DNA of 64,000 nucleotides from Rusavskia elegans (taxonomy: Eukaryota; Ascomycota; Lecanoromycetes; Teloschistales; Teloschistaceae): contig SAUG01000015.1 in NCBI GenBank assembly GCA_011316305.1, forward strand, positions 558,001-622,000, written 5' to 3'. Positions 1 to 12,531 of the stretch are shown here, one piece after another. The notes beneath the pieces are model-generated. The model was given only the letters and a program-made list of their open reading frames with translations, did not search any database and was not told where the DNA came from. A program made the translations under genes and the position numbers. The stretch's first letter is position 1; every line of letters begins with the position of its first letter.

Positions 1-270
1 CTAGTTAATAATTTATTTTCCGGTCGAGAATTTATACTATATAGACGTTAATTACTGTTTGATTCTATTTTTACATCGGTATTTAAATCTTTTTAAATTA
101 TATTATAGCTTTTTATATCGATTCGAAGTTTTTTAATAGTTTATAGTAAGCGAAATAGTATTTCCGGAATCTCGTCGAATACGAGCTATAGTAGGCTTAG
201 ACGCTAGCAAGATATTCCTAATATAGATTCCAGCGATAAAATGGATCTTTAGAGCTACTTTAGAGTCAAA

Positions 271-300
271 TCCCCGCCACGTGACAAGCTGCTAAACATC
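271..300. other. Small RIP-escaped island with CACGTG
   Basis: This 30-base patch keeps CpA and TpG dinucleotides, including a CACGTG palindrome at 278-283, inside a region where such sites are nearly absent. It may be the edge of an element or a short single-copy remnant. CACGTG also occurs in the TIR elements at 11393-11398 and near 17404, but no wider similarity is evident. Confidence 0.3.
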
Positions 301-3300
301 TATAGAAATACTATTAATATATAATTTTCGCGTAATATTAGTTTTTAAAAATTTATTACAGATATTCCGGTTAGTATAAGTTTAATATAATTTTAGTTTA
401 TCTAAACTTCCTATTAGTTATTAACTAGCTATTATAACCGTCTAATTATTAAGTTACTATCTCGAAAAATAGAAAATTATCGCTTAACTATTTACAGACA
501 GGTTATTAACTTAGTATAAACTCTAAAATTTATCTTAATAGTAAATCTAATAATAATACGCTATTATAAGAAACTTTTAATTTAAGTTACTACTCTATTT
601 AACGGTTATTAAACAGAAGTTCCTACGTAGAATTAACTATTTAAAAACTCTAAAATAACCGTTAATTAGCTATTAAAAATAATCTATATTCTATCTATAG
701 TCTATAATACTCGAAAGAATCGTTAATAAACTTTATCGCTAAGCGATAGTACTAATTATCTCCGCGAGTTATCTATCTATTATATAGAAATCGTAGTATA
801 GATAGAGAAGAACCTATCTGACTTATTAGTTCCTATATAAAAAAGCCGCTTTTAGTAATACGACCGATAAGACTTTTATTAAATAACCTTCTTCGATCTA
901 TATACGCTCGTCCGCTTTTCTATTAGAAATATCGCGTATAAAAGAAAAGAGATAATTCGGCGAAGATTATAGTTAGTAGTATAAGGTATCTATAAGCGTA
1001 TTATTAATAAAATATAGTACGAGGAGAATATCTGGATAATATAGATAACTTAATAATTTCCCCGTAGAAATACGTAGGCTTTATAAGATAAGAATTCGAA
1101 AAAGATAGTAGAAATCGAATATTTCCGAAAATCCTATTATATATAATATTAGCTACCGATTTAATATTTATTATTTAATATATAGTAGTTAGATTTCCTA
1201 GATTATCGCTATCAATATTTATATTTCCGTATTTTTTATATATCGTTTCTATACGTAGATCGTCTAAATCCGCTATTAATTCGAAGTAAAATAGTAATCC
1301 TATAGGTAGCTAATACCGGGTAGGCAGGTTAGTAAATACGCCCTAGTCCTTTAAAGCTAGAATAAAGTTAATAGGCTAGCTATTAGAAAGTAAATATAGG
1401 AGGAATTAGTTAATAGATTTAGTAATCGGAAAGACGGTTTATATCTATAGCTCTTCGAAGTTATTTAAACGTAAATAATCTAGTAGAGGAATCCTAATTA
1501 GTAATTTATTCGCGGTATTTTACTAATTTTGATTCCCGGCTTATAACTTTACTTCTAATATTCTATAAATATATTACTTATCTGCTATAGTATCTATATT
1601 ATTTCTATACCTATTTATATAATCTTAAAAAGATTTCGGAAGGATATATTTTTATAGTCGAAAAAGATAGTATAGAATTAGTATAGTCTAATATAGATAA
1701 TACGGAAATATATACCTAGTAGATTCCTAGATATAGTAGAATATACTTTACCTACGGTATATTAAAGAGCTTTTTTAGGTACTATATAATAGGGCTCCTG
1801 GTATATATATCGTCGCTACGCCTAAAATTAATATTATATTACGAAGTTTCGGTTAGTAAAAAATTAAAAGATTTTTAGTCTAACTTATAGTTTAGACTAT
1901 TCTAAATTAATATAATAGAGTTCTTTTAATTTAGGTACTAATACTATCGTATTATAGTCTAGTTTTATAGTTTCTTTTACAACGGCGATAGCGGCGTACT
2001 ATAGAGGATCTGGAAATAGACTTATTATCCTCGCTATAGAAGTAGAGAAGGGACTAGAGTAGAGGAAAAAAGGGATAATAGTATACGCTAATAGCTAAGA
2101 TAAAAGAATAGTCGAAATCTAGAAATTATAGTTAGGATAGTAGGGCGGTAATAGAAGAATTCCGGGATAATTAGGTTAAATATAAGATTCTATAGAGTCT
2201 AAAGCTATTAGAATATAGTAGGAGAAGCTCGTTAAAAGTAGTTAATAGAAGACTTTATATAGGGGACTTTAAGACGTTTAAAAAGATATTCGATAGTTTT
2301 ACCGCCCGTTTATCTGCCCGTTTAACTATATTAAAGCCTTATTAGTATATTAATAGCTTTATATACGACGCTATTATACGGTTCTATAAACGCGTCTAAT
2401 AATAATCTAATATATTAAATCGCGTATTTAAATACTATACTTATATATATAGAAATTTAGATAGAAGATAGATTAATACTATTTTAATTCTAGAAAGTAT
2501 ATAGATACCTTTCCGGCTAAACCTCGATTATTAACTCGACGCGTTATAATCTACCTACCTAATAACCACCTTATATATTTAAACGCGTACTTAAATACTA
2601 CGCTTATCTATAGCGGAAATAAATAGTAAAATAGTAAAATATACTTTTAATATTTTTATATACCTCTTAAAAGTAGCTAGGCCTTAGGGTATCTCTAATA
2701 AGCTTATCTATAATATTCTATAGTTCTCTAAAGTCCTAGTAGTTATATTCTAAAGTTAACCCGATACGGAAATATTTAGAACTATAGAAAAGATAATAGG
2801 TAAAGGAGCCAGGGATATACGCCTATATTAAGTAATATTTATTAGTCCTTAATATCTAGATAGCTATAGCTCTACTAATATAGATAATATAGCCGAAGGA
2901 GACGTTTAGAAATATCGGGAGGAAATCGTTTTTTATAGAGGTTATAATAGGATTAGACCGATATATAGATTAGTAGCTAATCTATTAAAGTTCTAGATAT
3001 TTACTTTTATTTATATATTACGATTCTCTATATAGTAGTAATATCTACTAGCTATTTTTAGAAGATAAAGATAGTACTAGATAGGGGGATTTTATTTCGG
3101 AAATTTCGAATCTTATATAGTAGAGCAGAGGTTAGTACTCTAGATAGGCGGCAGGACTTCGCTTTCGAGGTACTAAATAATATAGATTCTAACGAGTACG
3201 ATATAAGTTTTTAATATAATAGATAGTAATAAATAGCGAGCGTATATTCAATATATAGAAAGATATTACGTAGTAGTTATCTTTTTTAAAATTTAATATA

Positions 3301-4194
3301 TACGGAAATAGCCGCTTAAATTATATAATACTCTAATATAGCGATCGTAAAGCTAAGATTTTATCTAAAAAAAAACCTAAAAGAGCTAGATATTATAATT
3401 ATAATATAGAAATAGTATCGAGTTACCTCGTTTAAAAAAAGTTCTTCTATATTTTTTCTATTTCCGTTTTATATTAAATATATATAATTTCTTAGGCCTA
3501 ATTTCTGATAAGCCGATGATATAAATTCTTTTTAATATTTTCTAGTATAGAGTCTAGAGGATAGGATTAAACTTTATAGAATTAAATCCGTTAACCTAAG
3601 TAACCTATATAATGAATATTCGCCTTAAACTTAAATAGTAATAGGTAAATAGCCCGTCTACCTTCGCGAACGCCTATCTAGCCCGAATAAAGTTACTAAT
3701 TTTAAAGGTAAAACGATATTTAAATACTCTAATAATTATATAATTCGCGATAAATTATTAAATATATATTTAGAAAGAACCCGGGATATATAATTAGAAA
3801 GTAAAGATCAGGATAAAAATATATAATTAGAAAAATCGAAATATTTACGAATCGGTAAAGCTAATTTAAAAATACTATTAAATACGCGTATTAGATAAAA
3901 TAATATATAGTTTATTATATTTGTAATAGTAGGCGTTTTTTAATATCTATAAAAATTCCCTATTTTCTATCCTTAGACTAGTTTATATAGGCTAATATAA
4001 ACTTATCTTAACCTATAATCTCTACTAGTACCTAATAGTAAGAGGTTCTAGATATATCTTATCGCCTATAATCGCTACTTTTCCTTCTTCCTCCTTAATA
4101 CTATCGTTCTTATTACTATAGGGGAGTAAGTATCTAAATAATAAAAGATATTTTTAATAAATCTATACTAACCTTTCCGAAAAGTTTATATCGT

Positions 4195-5300
4195 TCTCTA
4201 GATATAAGCCGGCTAATAGGAACCGAAGGTATTACTAGAAGCTCTTTTAACTAAAGAAGGTTTTAACGATATTATACTTATTAGTTCGTATAACGGCTTA
4301 CTTATAACTACTAGAAAGGAAGATAATTAGTTAACTAGTACTTAAAGCTAAAGGAGTAGTTTAAAAATAAATAGATCGAAAAATACGTATATAATAGAAT
4401 ATAGAGGAAAGTAGATAAAAAGGAAAAAAAAATAGAGGGGATTTCGAACTTAGTATAGCCGGGGGATTTTTATTAGTATATATCCTCGCCTAAAAACTTA
4501 GTATAGTTATTTAGCGTAGCGTATTTAACGGACGATTTTACTAAAGTAGAAGGCGATATAGATATTAGAGCGGCTAATATAAATATAAAAAGCGAAAACC
4601 TATTTATTACCGCAATTAATAGTAAAGATATCTTAGAATTAACTTCTTTATAATACGCTAAAAACCTCGTCGTTATTTTCAATACTAGTACGGCTAGAAA
4701 GTTTTTCTATAAAATTACTAAATAATATATCTAGGCAGGAGGGACTAGGAATAGAAATTTAGAGTTAAAATCGTAGGTTAATACTATATTTAAAGTTTAG
4801 AATAAAAGTAATCGTCGTATATTCGTATAGCCGCTAGAAAGACTTATAGTTTTATTTTAGTAGCTAATCTAGCTAATTTCGGTCTTCTAGACTAATACTA
4901 AATAATAGAATAATAGTATTACTATAGAGTATATTAGCGTAGCAGTATACTATATAGTCTATAGAATCTATATTAAAGGTTTCTGTTATTATAGTCTATA
5001 CTATAGAAATAAAATAAAAGTCTATTAAATTAAATAAAAGCTAAGTCCTAAAAAGAATAGACGTAATAATAGAAAGCCTAGTATATTCCTATATTCTATA
5101 GCTTTTAAGATATAATAGAGGTAATTATAAATTAGCCTATCCTAGAAGAAGAGAAAACCCTTATAATATCGCGTAGAATAAAACCTGGGCCTCTTAGTTA
5201 AGATAGTATTAAATAAAACTTATATTAACTATTTCGTAGTACCCGCGTATTTAGAATAGGCAGTATCTATTAGGTAACCTCGAATAAAATCCAGCGCTAG
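4195..5300 (+). pseudogene. PIF1-like helicase relic (copy 1)
   Basis: After allowing for RIP, the frame through 4226-4300 reads KVLLEALLTKEGFNDIILIS. This is the helix and strand that follow a Walker A loop in PIF1-type superfamily 1 helicases, and it parallels the better preserved copy at 45332-45414. The Walker A itself, just upstream at about 4205-4225, is badly damaged and possibly carries an indel. Further downstream, 4680-4880 reads as helicase-like sequence with few stops, and 5070-5290 aligns with the C-terminal part in H. Many in-frame TAA and TAG codons and at least one likely frameshift make it non-functional. A 69-codon open frame on the opposite strand at 4473-4682 is a chance shadow. 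Confidence 0.5.
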
Positions 5301-5548
5301 AGCGATTACTAAAAGAAGGGGCGGATTAGATTTTATACCTAGCGATTTAAAGAATATTTCGCTACGGTATTAGTTAATTCGTATAAAACCGTCGTCTTTA
5401 GATCGTTAACTAGCTAAGAATTAGTATAGATATTATAGAAAATATTCCGAATAAAAAAATATACTAAATAACGCGAAAGTAGATACAGATATTATAATAT
5501 ATATTAAATATAAAATTTAACCGCTAATTTTTAGTAACGAGATATTTA

Positions 5549-5690
5549 CTTTAGGTGGCGCCTCTGTTCCAACCATGGCCTGTTAGCAGCATGCTAATAT
5601 CATGGTTATTATAATATTATATCAATAAGGCTTTAACGGGCCGTACAAAATAAATACGCCGCCTATATTATATCCTATAAAACTCTGTAT
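5549..5690 (+). mobile_element. Orphan left end of a CCTTAGG-family TIR element (A)
   Basis: A TA dinucleotide (5547-5548) is followed by CTTTAGGTGGCGCC, the RIP-altered family terminus, and then by the subterminal GGCCTGTTAGCA block that matches GGCCTGTTAACA in the other members. The first 140 bases keep CpA/TpG (CATGG, GCATGC), unlike the sequence beyond. It also shares an ATATTATATCAA block with the left end of element H near 41873. No matching right end was found, so the extent of the element is unknown. It could be a long member extending several kilobases to the right or a truncated short one. Confidence 0.5.
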
Positions 5691-8600
5691 CTGAAAAATA
5701 CGCTATTAAATACTATTACTAGATAATATCTATAGAAACTATATAGCAGAATATATTATATCTTACTAGGATGTTATATTGCTTTTAAACCGCCGTCAGG
5801 TTACTATTCTCCACGTATTTAGCCTAATATATTATTAATAGGTAATAAACAATATATTATAACCTTAATATAACTCTAAAGTCTATTATCTCTCCTGTTT
5901 CCTTTCTAAAATATCTAAAATAGGTAATATTTAGATCTTTAAATAGCCGATATTATAGTATTTCGTCTAGCTATATACGTAACCGTCTAGGTAGTAGATA
6001 GTTAGGGTATTATATCTTTAAGGTAGTAAACCCCTAGCCGCCTATATACAGCCTATCTATAGTAAATAGTAAGATGTATTATATAGATATAGAAAAGACC
6101 TATTAAATCTATATACCACCTCTATTATATAAACTATAATCTATAATCTCCTAAAGTTCCGATAAAGATACTAATAAAAAGAAGAAAATCTATACTTATC
6201 TCTTAGTCTATAATAGCGATACCTCTAGTTTCTATCCTTTTAAATAAAATCGTTAATATTATTATATCTTAGCTTTTTAATATAATTATCTATACGAGCC
6301 TAATTCCTACTTTAAAATCCTTTTCGATACCTATAATAATCCGTATAATTACTATTTTAGATCTTTTCCGGAAGATTACCGATTTATATCTAGTTATTAT
6401 TATTATTAGGAATAGTATAATCGGTAAAGATCTTTTTAGTATACTTCGGCGTCTACGTAACTCGAACGAGGTCTATACTTATAATTTTAAAATATTCAGA
6501 CTAAGCTATAATATTAAATTAAGCCAGGATATTATCCCGGCTATATTTATAGTAGACGACGATATTAGAATCCGCCTACTAATCTAGTATTAATTTAATT
6601 CTTGCTATAAAATTAATATAGATATCTAAAATACGATTATTTAGGTTAATTTAAAAAAGTCTAGAAAGAATATTAAAATAAATAAGAGAAGGAGGTAGTA
6701 GAATATATTCTAGAATATATAATAGGCTTTATTAGATAATATAGCAGTCTTAAATATATTAATAGTAGGCGGAGTAAAGTTAAAAATATATATAAAAAAG
6801 GATAGAAAATAATATTTTATAAATTATAGATCTAACTATTTAGAATTTATAATTTAGATAGTAGTATTTATATTATCTTTAGTAATATATTACCGAATCT
6901 TTTTCTAAAATCTATTAGTATTAGATATATTATATATAGATTAGATATATCTATAACTATATTATCTATTAAAGTACGCCTTTAATTAGAGGTATTTTAG
7001 TAGATTTTTACCTAATTTTTATCCTATTTCTAGTTAGTATTTTTAATTATAGGATTTAATAGGCCAGTAATTAATTAGTATATAGAGTTAAGGTTTAAGT
7101 ATAGAAAAAATTTAATATAATAATCGTTTTATAATTCTATTAATTTCGCTTTTATATTATCGGTAAACTATTAATATTATATTATATCGGCTATATATAT
7201 AATTCTATAGCTATTTATTTCTTTATTTTCTTATTAGACTTCTCCTAGCTTAGTATCTAGACTGCTAAGTAAAGGAGTAGACTATAATATATATTAGCGA
7301 AGATATACTATTATTAGATTAAGAGATAAAGAATATTATATAGCTCGATTGGGGCTAGAAAGACCGCCGGTAGGAATAGGTATCCTATAGGCTCGAGACT
7401 TCTAAATAGTAGAGAGACTTTAATATATACCCGAAGTATTAGAAAGAACCTTAGTAATAGGCTTAATCTAAAGTACTTTTCTAGAGTTTAGAGCTTTATT
7501 AGATATTTTCGAAGTAATAATATACTTAGATAAAAGCCTAGGATTTCTCTTTAGTAGATTTAGAAAATTATATTCCTAGTTATTAGATAGCTCTTTAGTA
7601 CTACTAATATCGATATAATCTCCTATTTAGATCTATATAGTATCGAGTAAGTAACTAGACTACTATCCTAGATAGAGTTAGAATTAAAATAAAGGTAGTT
7701 TTATCCTTTTAGGTATTAAAATCTATAACTAACTTTCTATTACTCTTTTCTTCCCTTTCTATAAAGGGGTAAAATACTATATCTAGAAATTGTTATTATT
7801 ATTATCTTTCTTTTAGGAACGCTAACGGGGTATATTAATAAATCGAGCTATAATAATAAAGTAAAAAAAGATAGTTTCGAAAAGGTAGGCCGAACGGCAG
7901 TAATTTCGATCTCGAATACTAATAATAAGGACAGGAAATAAGAAATATAGATAATAAAACCGAAAAACTTAATTAATAAATATATATTTTAAAGGAAAAG
8001 TAACTATCTTATAATAGATATAGGCTATTAATAGTAGGCTTTAGATAACTTTAGGAGCTTTATAATATAAAGGAAAAAGCGGCGATATAAAAATTAAGAC
8101 GCTAGAAAATTAGGTAAAGAACTCTACTTCGCTAAAGCCGATCTTATAAATATATTCTAAATACTATAGGGTACCCTTTAAATATTCTAAAATATTACTA
8201 ATTTAATACGTATCGCCGTTTTTTACTATATTAATTAGAAGTGATCTATATAGTTTTAAATCTTAAAATTCTACTTTTTTACCGATAATCTTTATATTAT
8301 CTATTATTATTTATCGGTATATTATAGCGCTTAGGATCTTTATTAGATTTTCGATTTATTTATAAATAGTTCCCTTAACCTAATAGTTACCCGGAGGTTA
8401 TTTAAACTTTTTAAGCTAATTATATATAGCGCTAGTAAGGTTATATAGTACTAGTAAAGTTAGTAGTTGTATAGCTATACGGCGGTTAGATTTAAGATTT
8501 TTATATCTATTTTATCTAACTTTTATTATCTTAGCGCCTCCTTCTATAAGCCCTAGTATCTCTCTTTAATATTTCCTTCGATATTCTACCGCCTTAGCTT

Positions 8601-10663
8601 CCTTTTCTAAAGCCTTAATAAATACTAGGTACTATCTACTTTTTTAGAAGAATCTAAATAATTATACTAATAACTATTTTAGCCTTTTAAAAAATTATCT
8701 TTTTTTATTAGTAGATAGATTTATCTTAGCTTTTCTCTTCCCTTTAACTATAGTCTATAATATCTAACTATTAGTATACTAATATTACCTATAATTATAT
8801 AATTTATTATTATCCGGCTTAACCTCCTAGCTCCGTAATCCAGGATAGCCTATATAGAAGCGAAAGCGGCTTATAGAGCAGTTATTATAAATATAATATA
8901 TACCGTTACTATAAGAAAGATTTCTATAACAGCTAAATCGATAGGATAAAGAGAATAAAAAGAACGAAAATAACCTATTATTAGCTATAGATAAAAAGAA
9001 TATTCGTCTACGTACTAATATCGCGACTAAATTATTTATAAGTTTCCTCTATCTTATATTAGGATTATACTAATTCTATATATAGAGCGCTATATCTATA
9101 ACTAATAAACTCTTTAAAATTATCGAAAAAGTACTAGCCGATAACTATTTTATCGATATTTTAAATAACTATAGTAATAATAAAGATTACCTAGAATTTA
9201 AAGAAGTAGAGGAGTTTCTAATAGAGTTTAAAGATATATTTTTATAAGAATATATACTAGTATAGTAGGATAATTTTAATAAAGAATATAAAATCGATAA
9301 TAACGATAATAATAATAATACCGAAAATATTTTTCTATCTAAAGTAATAGAGCTCGAATAGAAATTACCTTCTATATATAGGAGTTCTGCTACTATAGTT
9401 CTAGATAATTTAGAAGAGATTCTCTATAATCGGTTAAAAATACTATTATTATAATTTAAAATAGATTCCGCGATATAGTATTAGATTACCGGGATTATAG
9501 GCTATTAATATATCTATTTAATAGAAGTTTTTAGTTTATTATACGATTTTAATAAAATTTATAACCTTTCTCGATCGGTTATAATATTTAAAAAGTATTT
9601 TAAAAAGTAGCTTCTATTTCTACTATTATAGCGGCGTATCTTTAAATTTAGGCTAGAAAAACTGCCTACTATAATACCTACCGAACAGTAATAGAAAGAA
9701 AAAATAAAAAAGTTATTTATAGGCTTTTAAATATTTATATATTTCTTTAATTTAGTTAAACGTTTTCGAATTATACTTTTATTTTAGTAATTTAGGAATA
9801 AGATATATATTAGTATAGGATATTTTATTAATATTCTTTCCGAACTCTATTATTTTATAGTATAGTTTATATCTGTTTATTTATATTTAAAGGAATTTAC
9901 TAGATATTCTAATAGCGTTCTAATCTTCCTATTAGATATAGTCTTTTTATAATATTTAGATAGATTTTATTTATACTAACTAGCGTCTCGTCTATATCTT
10001 AGCCGCGACTTTATAGTTAGAAAGAATTTTACCGAGGGTATTACTGGTTTAGTTTTCTTCTATATTTAAAAGCTTTATAATAGCGCTTCTTTTACGATTA
10101 ATTAAAAGCTTAACTCTATATATCTAGAGTATTAATCCAAGAAATTATTTCTAGCCGAAAAGGATTTCTACTATATTTCGCCTAGATATATTATAGGCAG
10201 AATTCGAGATATTTATTTTAATTGTCGCTTTAAAAAGCCTACTATAAAATTATTAGTAAAATATAACACTTATTTAGTCGTTCGTAAAACTATTATTTTA
10301 TTAATAATTTAATTTAATCCTCTATAGCTATTATTACTAACCTAAGGAAAATTAGAATTAGTAACGTATAGGCGCCTATAACTAGAGCTTTTCTCGTTTT
10401 AAAAAAACTTATCTATACCTTTATTAACTTTTACCGAAATATTCGGGGTATACTATAATATATATAGATCTCTAATAGAAATTTATATTACTATTATAGC
10501 TTTAGATTCGTAAAAAAGAAAGAGGAAAGCTAATATATTTCTACTTAGTATATAATTTTTTATCTTTTTATCGATTAATCTATTTAAATATATACTAACG
10601 ATTATTTAGCCTTAGAACCGTATACTAGTAACGTTATAGACGCTATTTAAATACTATAGCCTA
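5691..10663. other. RIP-degraded unassigned repeat sequence
   Basis: Dense TpA with stops in all frames. Apart from the plus-strand coding-like segment at about 8800-9480, I see no recognisable protein family, terminal repeat or RNA gene. On the minus strand, 8560-8640 reads as a charged helical stretch rich in K, E and R, but no family can be named. Its uniform RIP load implies that it was once repetitive DNA. Confidence 0.4.
8800..9480 (+). pseudogene. Unrecognised coding relic, plus strand
   Basis: Frames here are open over longer runs than the surroundings once RIP-type stops are ignored. About 9030-9250 reads as leucine- and phenylalanine-rich helices followed by acidic segments, and about 9240-9340 ends in an asparagine- and aspartate-rich run. 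The first part, about 8820-8920, has several TAT/TAC codons that could be former Cys and His codons of a zinc finger, but the spacing is not conclusive. The product is unknown; a transposase of an unidentified DNA element is the likeliest explanation, by inference only. Confidence 0.3.
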
Positions 10664-10701
10664 CCTTAGGCGGCGCTGCTAGTTTCTAGATGGCCTGTTA
10701 A
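10664..10701 (+). repeat. Left 38-bp terminal inverted repeat of element B
   Basis: Exact inverse complement of 11430-11467. It includes the family-wide CCTTAGG terminus and the subterminal GGCCTGTTAA block. Confidence 0.85.
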
Positions 10702-11066
10702 TTATTTGTTAATTCAATGTTATATAGTATATAGAATTGACAGCCTTTTAACAGTTCAGTTTATTAAAACTGCTAATAGACATTGAGTTCTAAATAATAA
10801 AACGTTTATAAAAACAGCTTATTTTATACTATTAGCTGTTTTTAAAAAATATATAATTAACAGTCAATTCACTGGAACTTTAAATTAAATTATAACAGTC
10901 AGGTTTTTTCAATTTCTAGTTAATTAAGAGTTAATAGCTCGTTTAAAAAAACCTAAGATCTATTTAATATTAATTTAATGTTGAGACGATATTAAATTGA
11001 TATTTAAAACTATTTAAAATTAAGATATATAGTTAGTTTGTTAGGATATAAATATATAAATCTATT

Positions 11067-11077
11067 TAATCTAGGGG
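11067..11077 (+). promoter_or_regulatory. A-box-like motif of element B
   Basis: TAATCTAGGGG resembles the tRNA A-box consensus TRGYNNANNNG with one mismatch that RIP could explain (TGG to TAA-type changes). It lies about 80 bp upstream of a canonical B box. Equivalent motifs occur in C (12521-12531, minus strand) and E (32357-32367, minus strand), where the sequence is TAGTCTAGRTR-like. Confidence 0.5.
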
Positions 11078-11145
11078 TTAAAATAGTATATAATATTCTA
11101 TCTCTCTAGAAACTAGTCCCGATTAGGTTAATTCGGTAGGTTCGG

Positions 11146-11156
11146 GGTTCGAATCC
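11146..11156 (+). promoter_or_regulatory. B box (GGTTCGAATCC) of element B
   Basis: This is an exact match to the RNA polymerase III internal B box of tRNA genes. It is followed after a few bases by T-rich runs (11162-11174) that could act as Pol III terminators. No convincing acceptor stem pairs across the region, so this is a tRNA-derived or tRNA-like module and not a functional tRNA gene. Confidence 0.6.
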
Positions 11157-11216
11157 CTCGGTTTTTAATTTTTTCAAACTAATTTAGCGATTTAAATAGC
11201 CTAGATAAAATAAATC

Positions 11217-11269
11217 GACCTATCGGATTTAGATCTCGAGAGGTCGGTCTATAAGCCGATAGATCGATT
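11217..11269 (+). repeat. Imperfect hairpin in element B
   Basis: TCGACCTATCGG near 11217 can pair with CCGATAGATCGA near 11258, with a smaller CGAGAGGTCGG segment between them. The module recurs in E (about 32165-32225), and a diverged, longer version is seen in C (about 12298-12388). Conservation across copies suggests an RNA or DNA structural role, or a shared ancestral insertion. Confidence 0.5.
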
Positions 11270-11429
11270 TTTGTATTTTACGGTAATTTAAAATATAATA
11301 CCAACAGCCTGTTTTCAAAAAACAGTATATTTTTTTAAACAGATGTAATTAATTACGGTATGTTCGTGTTGCCCATACTCGACATTTTTGATCACGTGAT
11401 GTTTTTACTAACATGATTTAAACAGCGTG

Positions 11430-11467
11430 TTAACAGGCCATCTAGAAACTAGCAGCGCCGCCTAAGG
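11430..11467 (-). repeat. Right 38-bp terminal inverted repeat of element B
   Basis: Exact inverse complement of 10664-10701, ending in CCTAAGG and followed by TA. Confidence 0.85.
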
Positions 11468-12096
11468 TAATTTTAGTCGTTTCGATAAAGGAATTATTCT
11501 GCCGATTAATGGTTAAAATACTCTAGTCTATATATATATAATAGTATTTATAGGTATTTAGTACCTAGTAATTAAATATAGTCGCTAATTATCTATTTGC
11601 TAATTATTTTATAGCCGATATACTATAGTAATATAATAACTTTGCTATAATATTACTACTAGTAAAAAGAGGTTATCCTAAATACTTTATTACTAAAAAT
11701 AAGAGAACCGATTTAACTTTCGATATATATTATAATAGGCGGATTTATTATAGAGTTTTAAAAGAATATAAAAAAGGCGATAAGTTAATATAGACTAGTA
11801 AAGTTAAAGGTAATACTTATTTTAATAGCTTTAGAATAAAAGCCGAATAGATTCCTTTAATTTTTATAACTCTATTATTTAATCTAATATATAGTCGCCT
11901 AATTAATACTATATATTCCGAATTAACTAGTATTTTAAAATAATTTTAGAAGGTTATTATCTATTATTCGTCTATCTAGGATATTTTAAAATACTAATTA
12001 CTATATAGTTACTTTTCGAGGCTATTCTTACCTCTTAAGCCTAGTACGAGTACTACTATAAGCTACGCTGTTTTCCTTTCCTACTATTATAGGCTA
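11468..12096 (+). pseudogene. Unrecognised coding relic between elements B and C
   Basis: This 629-bp spacer is RIP-mutated. About 11690-12080 reads on the plus strand as a protein-like sequence with few stops if TAA and TAG are taken as former CAA and CAG. Charged and aromatic residues come first, then Ser/Leu-rich helices. It may continue the relic at 8800-9480 across element B. The product family is not recognised. Element C is inserted at its right end. Confidence 0.3.
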
Positions 12097-12451
12097 CCTT
12101 AGGTAGGCCCCTCTGTCCTTGAACAAAGTGTAGATACGATGTTGACGTCATGTTACGCGTAACATTGAATGGTTGAAATCCTGTTGTATAAGTATAACAG
12201 ACATTAAAATACGCGTAAAATCTGTTATAATAAATGTTATATTACGCCGTAACAGTATGTTCGACTAGGTATTTTATTAGGTATCAAAAAACAAAAATCG
12301 ATACCTCGACCCCGAAATCGACCTATCGACTTTAAGGTCGTTAGAGCGGTAGAGCCGATCTAGACCTTCCGAACTCGATTAGCCGATTTTTTTTATCTCT
12401 ACTAATTAGTAAGCAATTTACATTTGAAAATTTGGAAAAAAGACTTTCGAG

Positions 12452-12462
12452 GGATTCGAACA
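12452..12462 (-). promoter_or_regulatory. B box of element C
   Basis: Read on the minus strand this is TGTTCGAATCC, a good Pol III B box. It is followed on that strand by a T-rich stretch (12430-12440 inverted). Confidence 0.55.
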
Positions 12463-12520
12463 CTGAACCTCTATAGGCTGACTAAGCGAAGAGATAAGAT
12501 AAAGTAAATTTATACCTTAG

Positions 12521-12531
12521 TATCTAGACTA
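12521..12531 (-). promoter_or_regulatory. A-box-like motif of element C
   Basis: Minus-strand TAGTCTAGATA, about 60 bp upstream of the B box. It lies in a block (GTCGGATAGTCTAG) that is the same in element E, so it is conserved between two separate insertions. Confidence 0.5.

Larger units (their letters stand above)
1..5548 (+). mobile_element. RIP-degraded relic of a helicase-bearing element (copy 1)
   Basis: This stretch lies upstream of an element end at 5549 and has no open frame of useful length. From about 3800 to 5300 it matches, block by block and in the same orientation, the segment at about 44950-46400 inside element H. Examples are the block around 4240-4300 against 45380-45415, and 5073-5110 against 46115-46150. 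It is therefore inferred to be a second, older copy of an H-like element whose left part lies outside the window. Bases 1-3800 are strongly RIP-mutated and I could assign no protein family there. Neither end of this copy is visible. Confidence 0.5.
10664..11467 (+). mobile_element. Short TIR element B (804 bp) with Pol III-like boxes
   Basis: The element starts and ends with perfect 38-bp inverted repeats (10664-10701 and 11430-11467), beginning CCTTAGGCGGCGCTGCTAG, and is flanked by TA on both sides (10662-10663, 11468-11469). It encodes no protein. Its centre carries an A-box-like motif (11067-11077), a tRNA-type B box (11146-11156) and a T run, and an imperfect hairpin lies at about 11217-11269. 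The right half (about 11280-11430) matches, in inverted orientation, the left half of element D. CpA and TpG are retained through much of it, unlike the flanks. It is a non-autonomous DNA transposon; TA flanks fit a Tc1/mariner-like or similar integration mode, but the superfamily is not settled. Confidence 0.8.

Noticed and set aside
2683..2692. CCTTAGGG as another TIR element end
   Set aside because: No TA target, no subterminal GGCCTGTTAAC block and no partner end; a chance match.
4473..4682. 69-codon open frame on the minus strand
   Set aside because: It lies antisense to the helicase relic on the plus strand and shows no domain; a chance frame in RIPed DNA.
11060..11175. A functional tRNA gene in element B
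   Set aside because: The B box is perfect, but the T stem and acceptor stem do not close and the A-to-B spacing is too long without a plausible intron.
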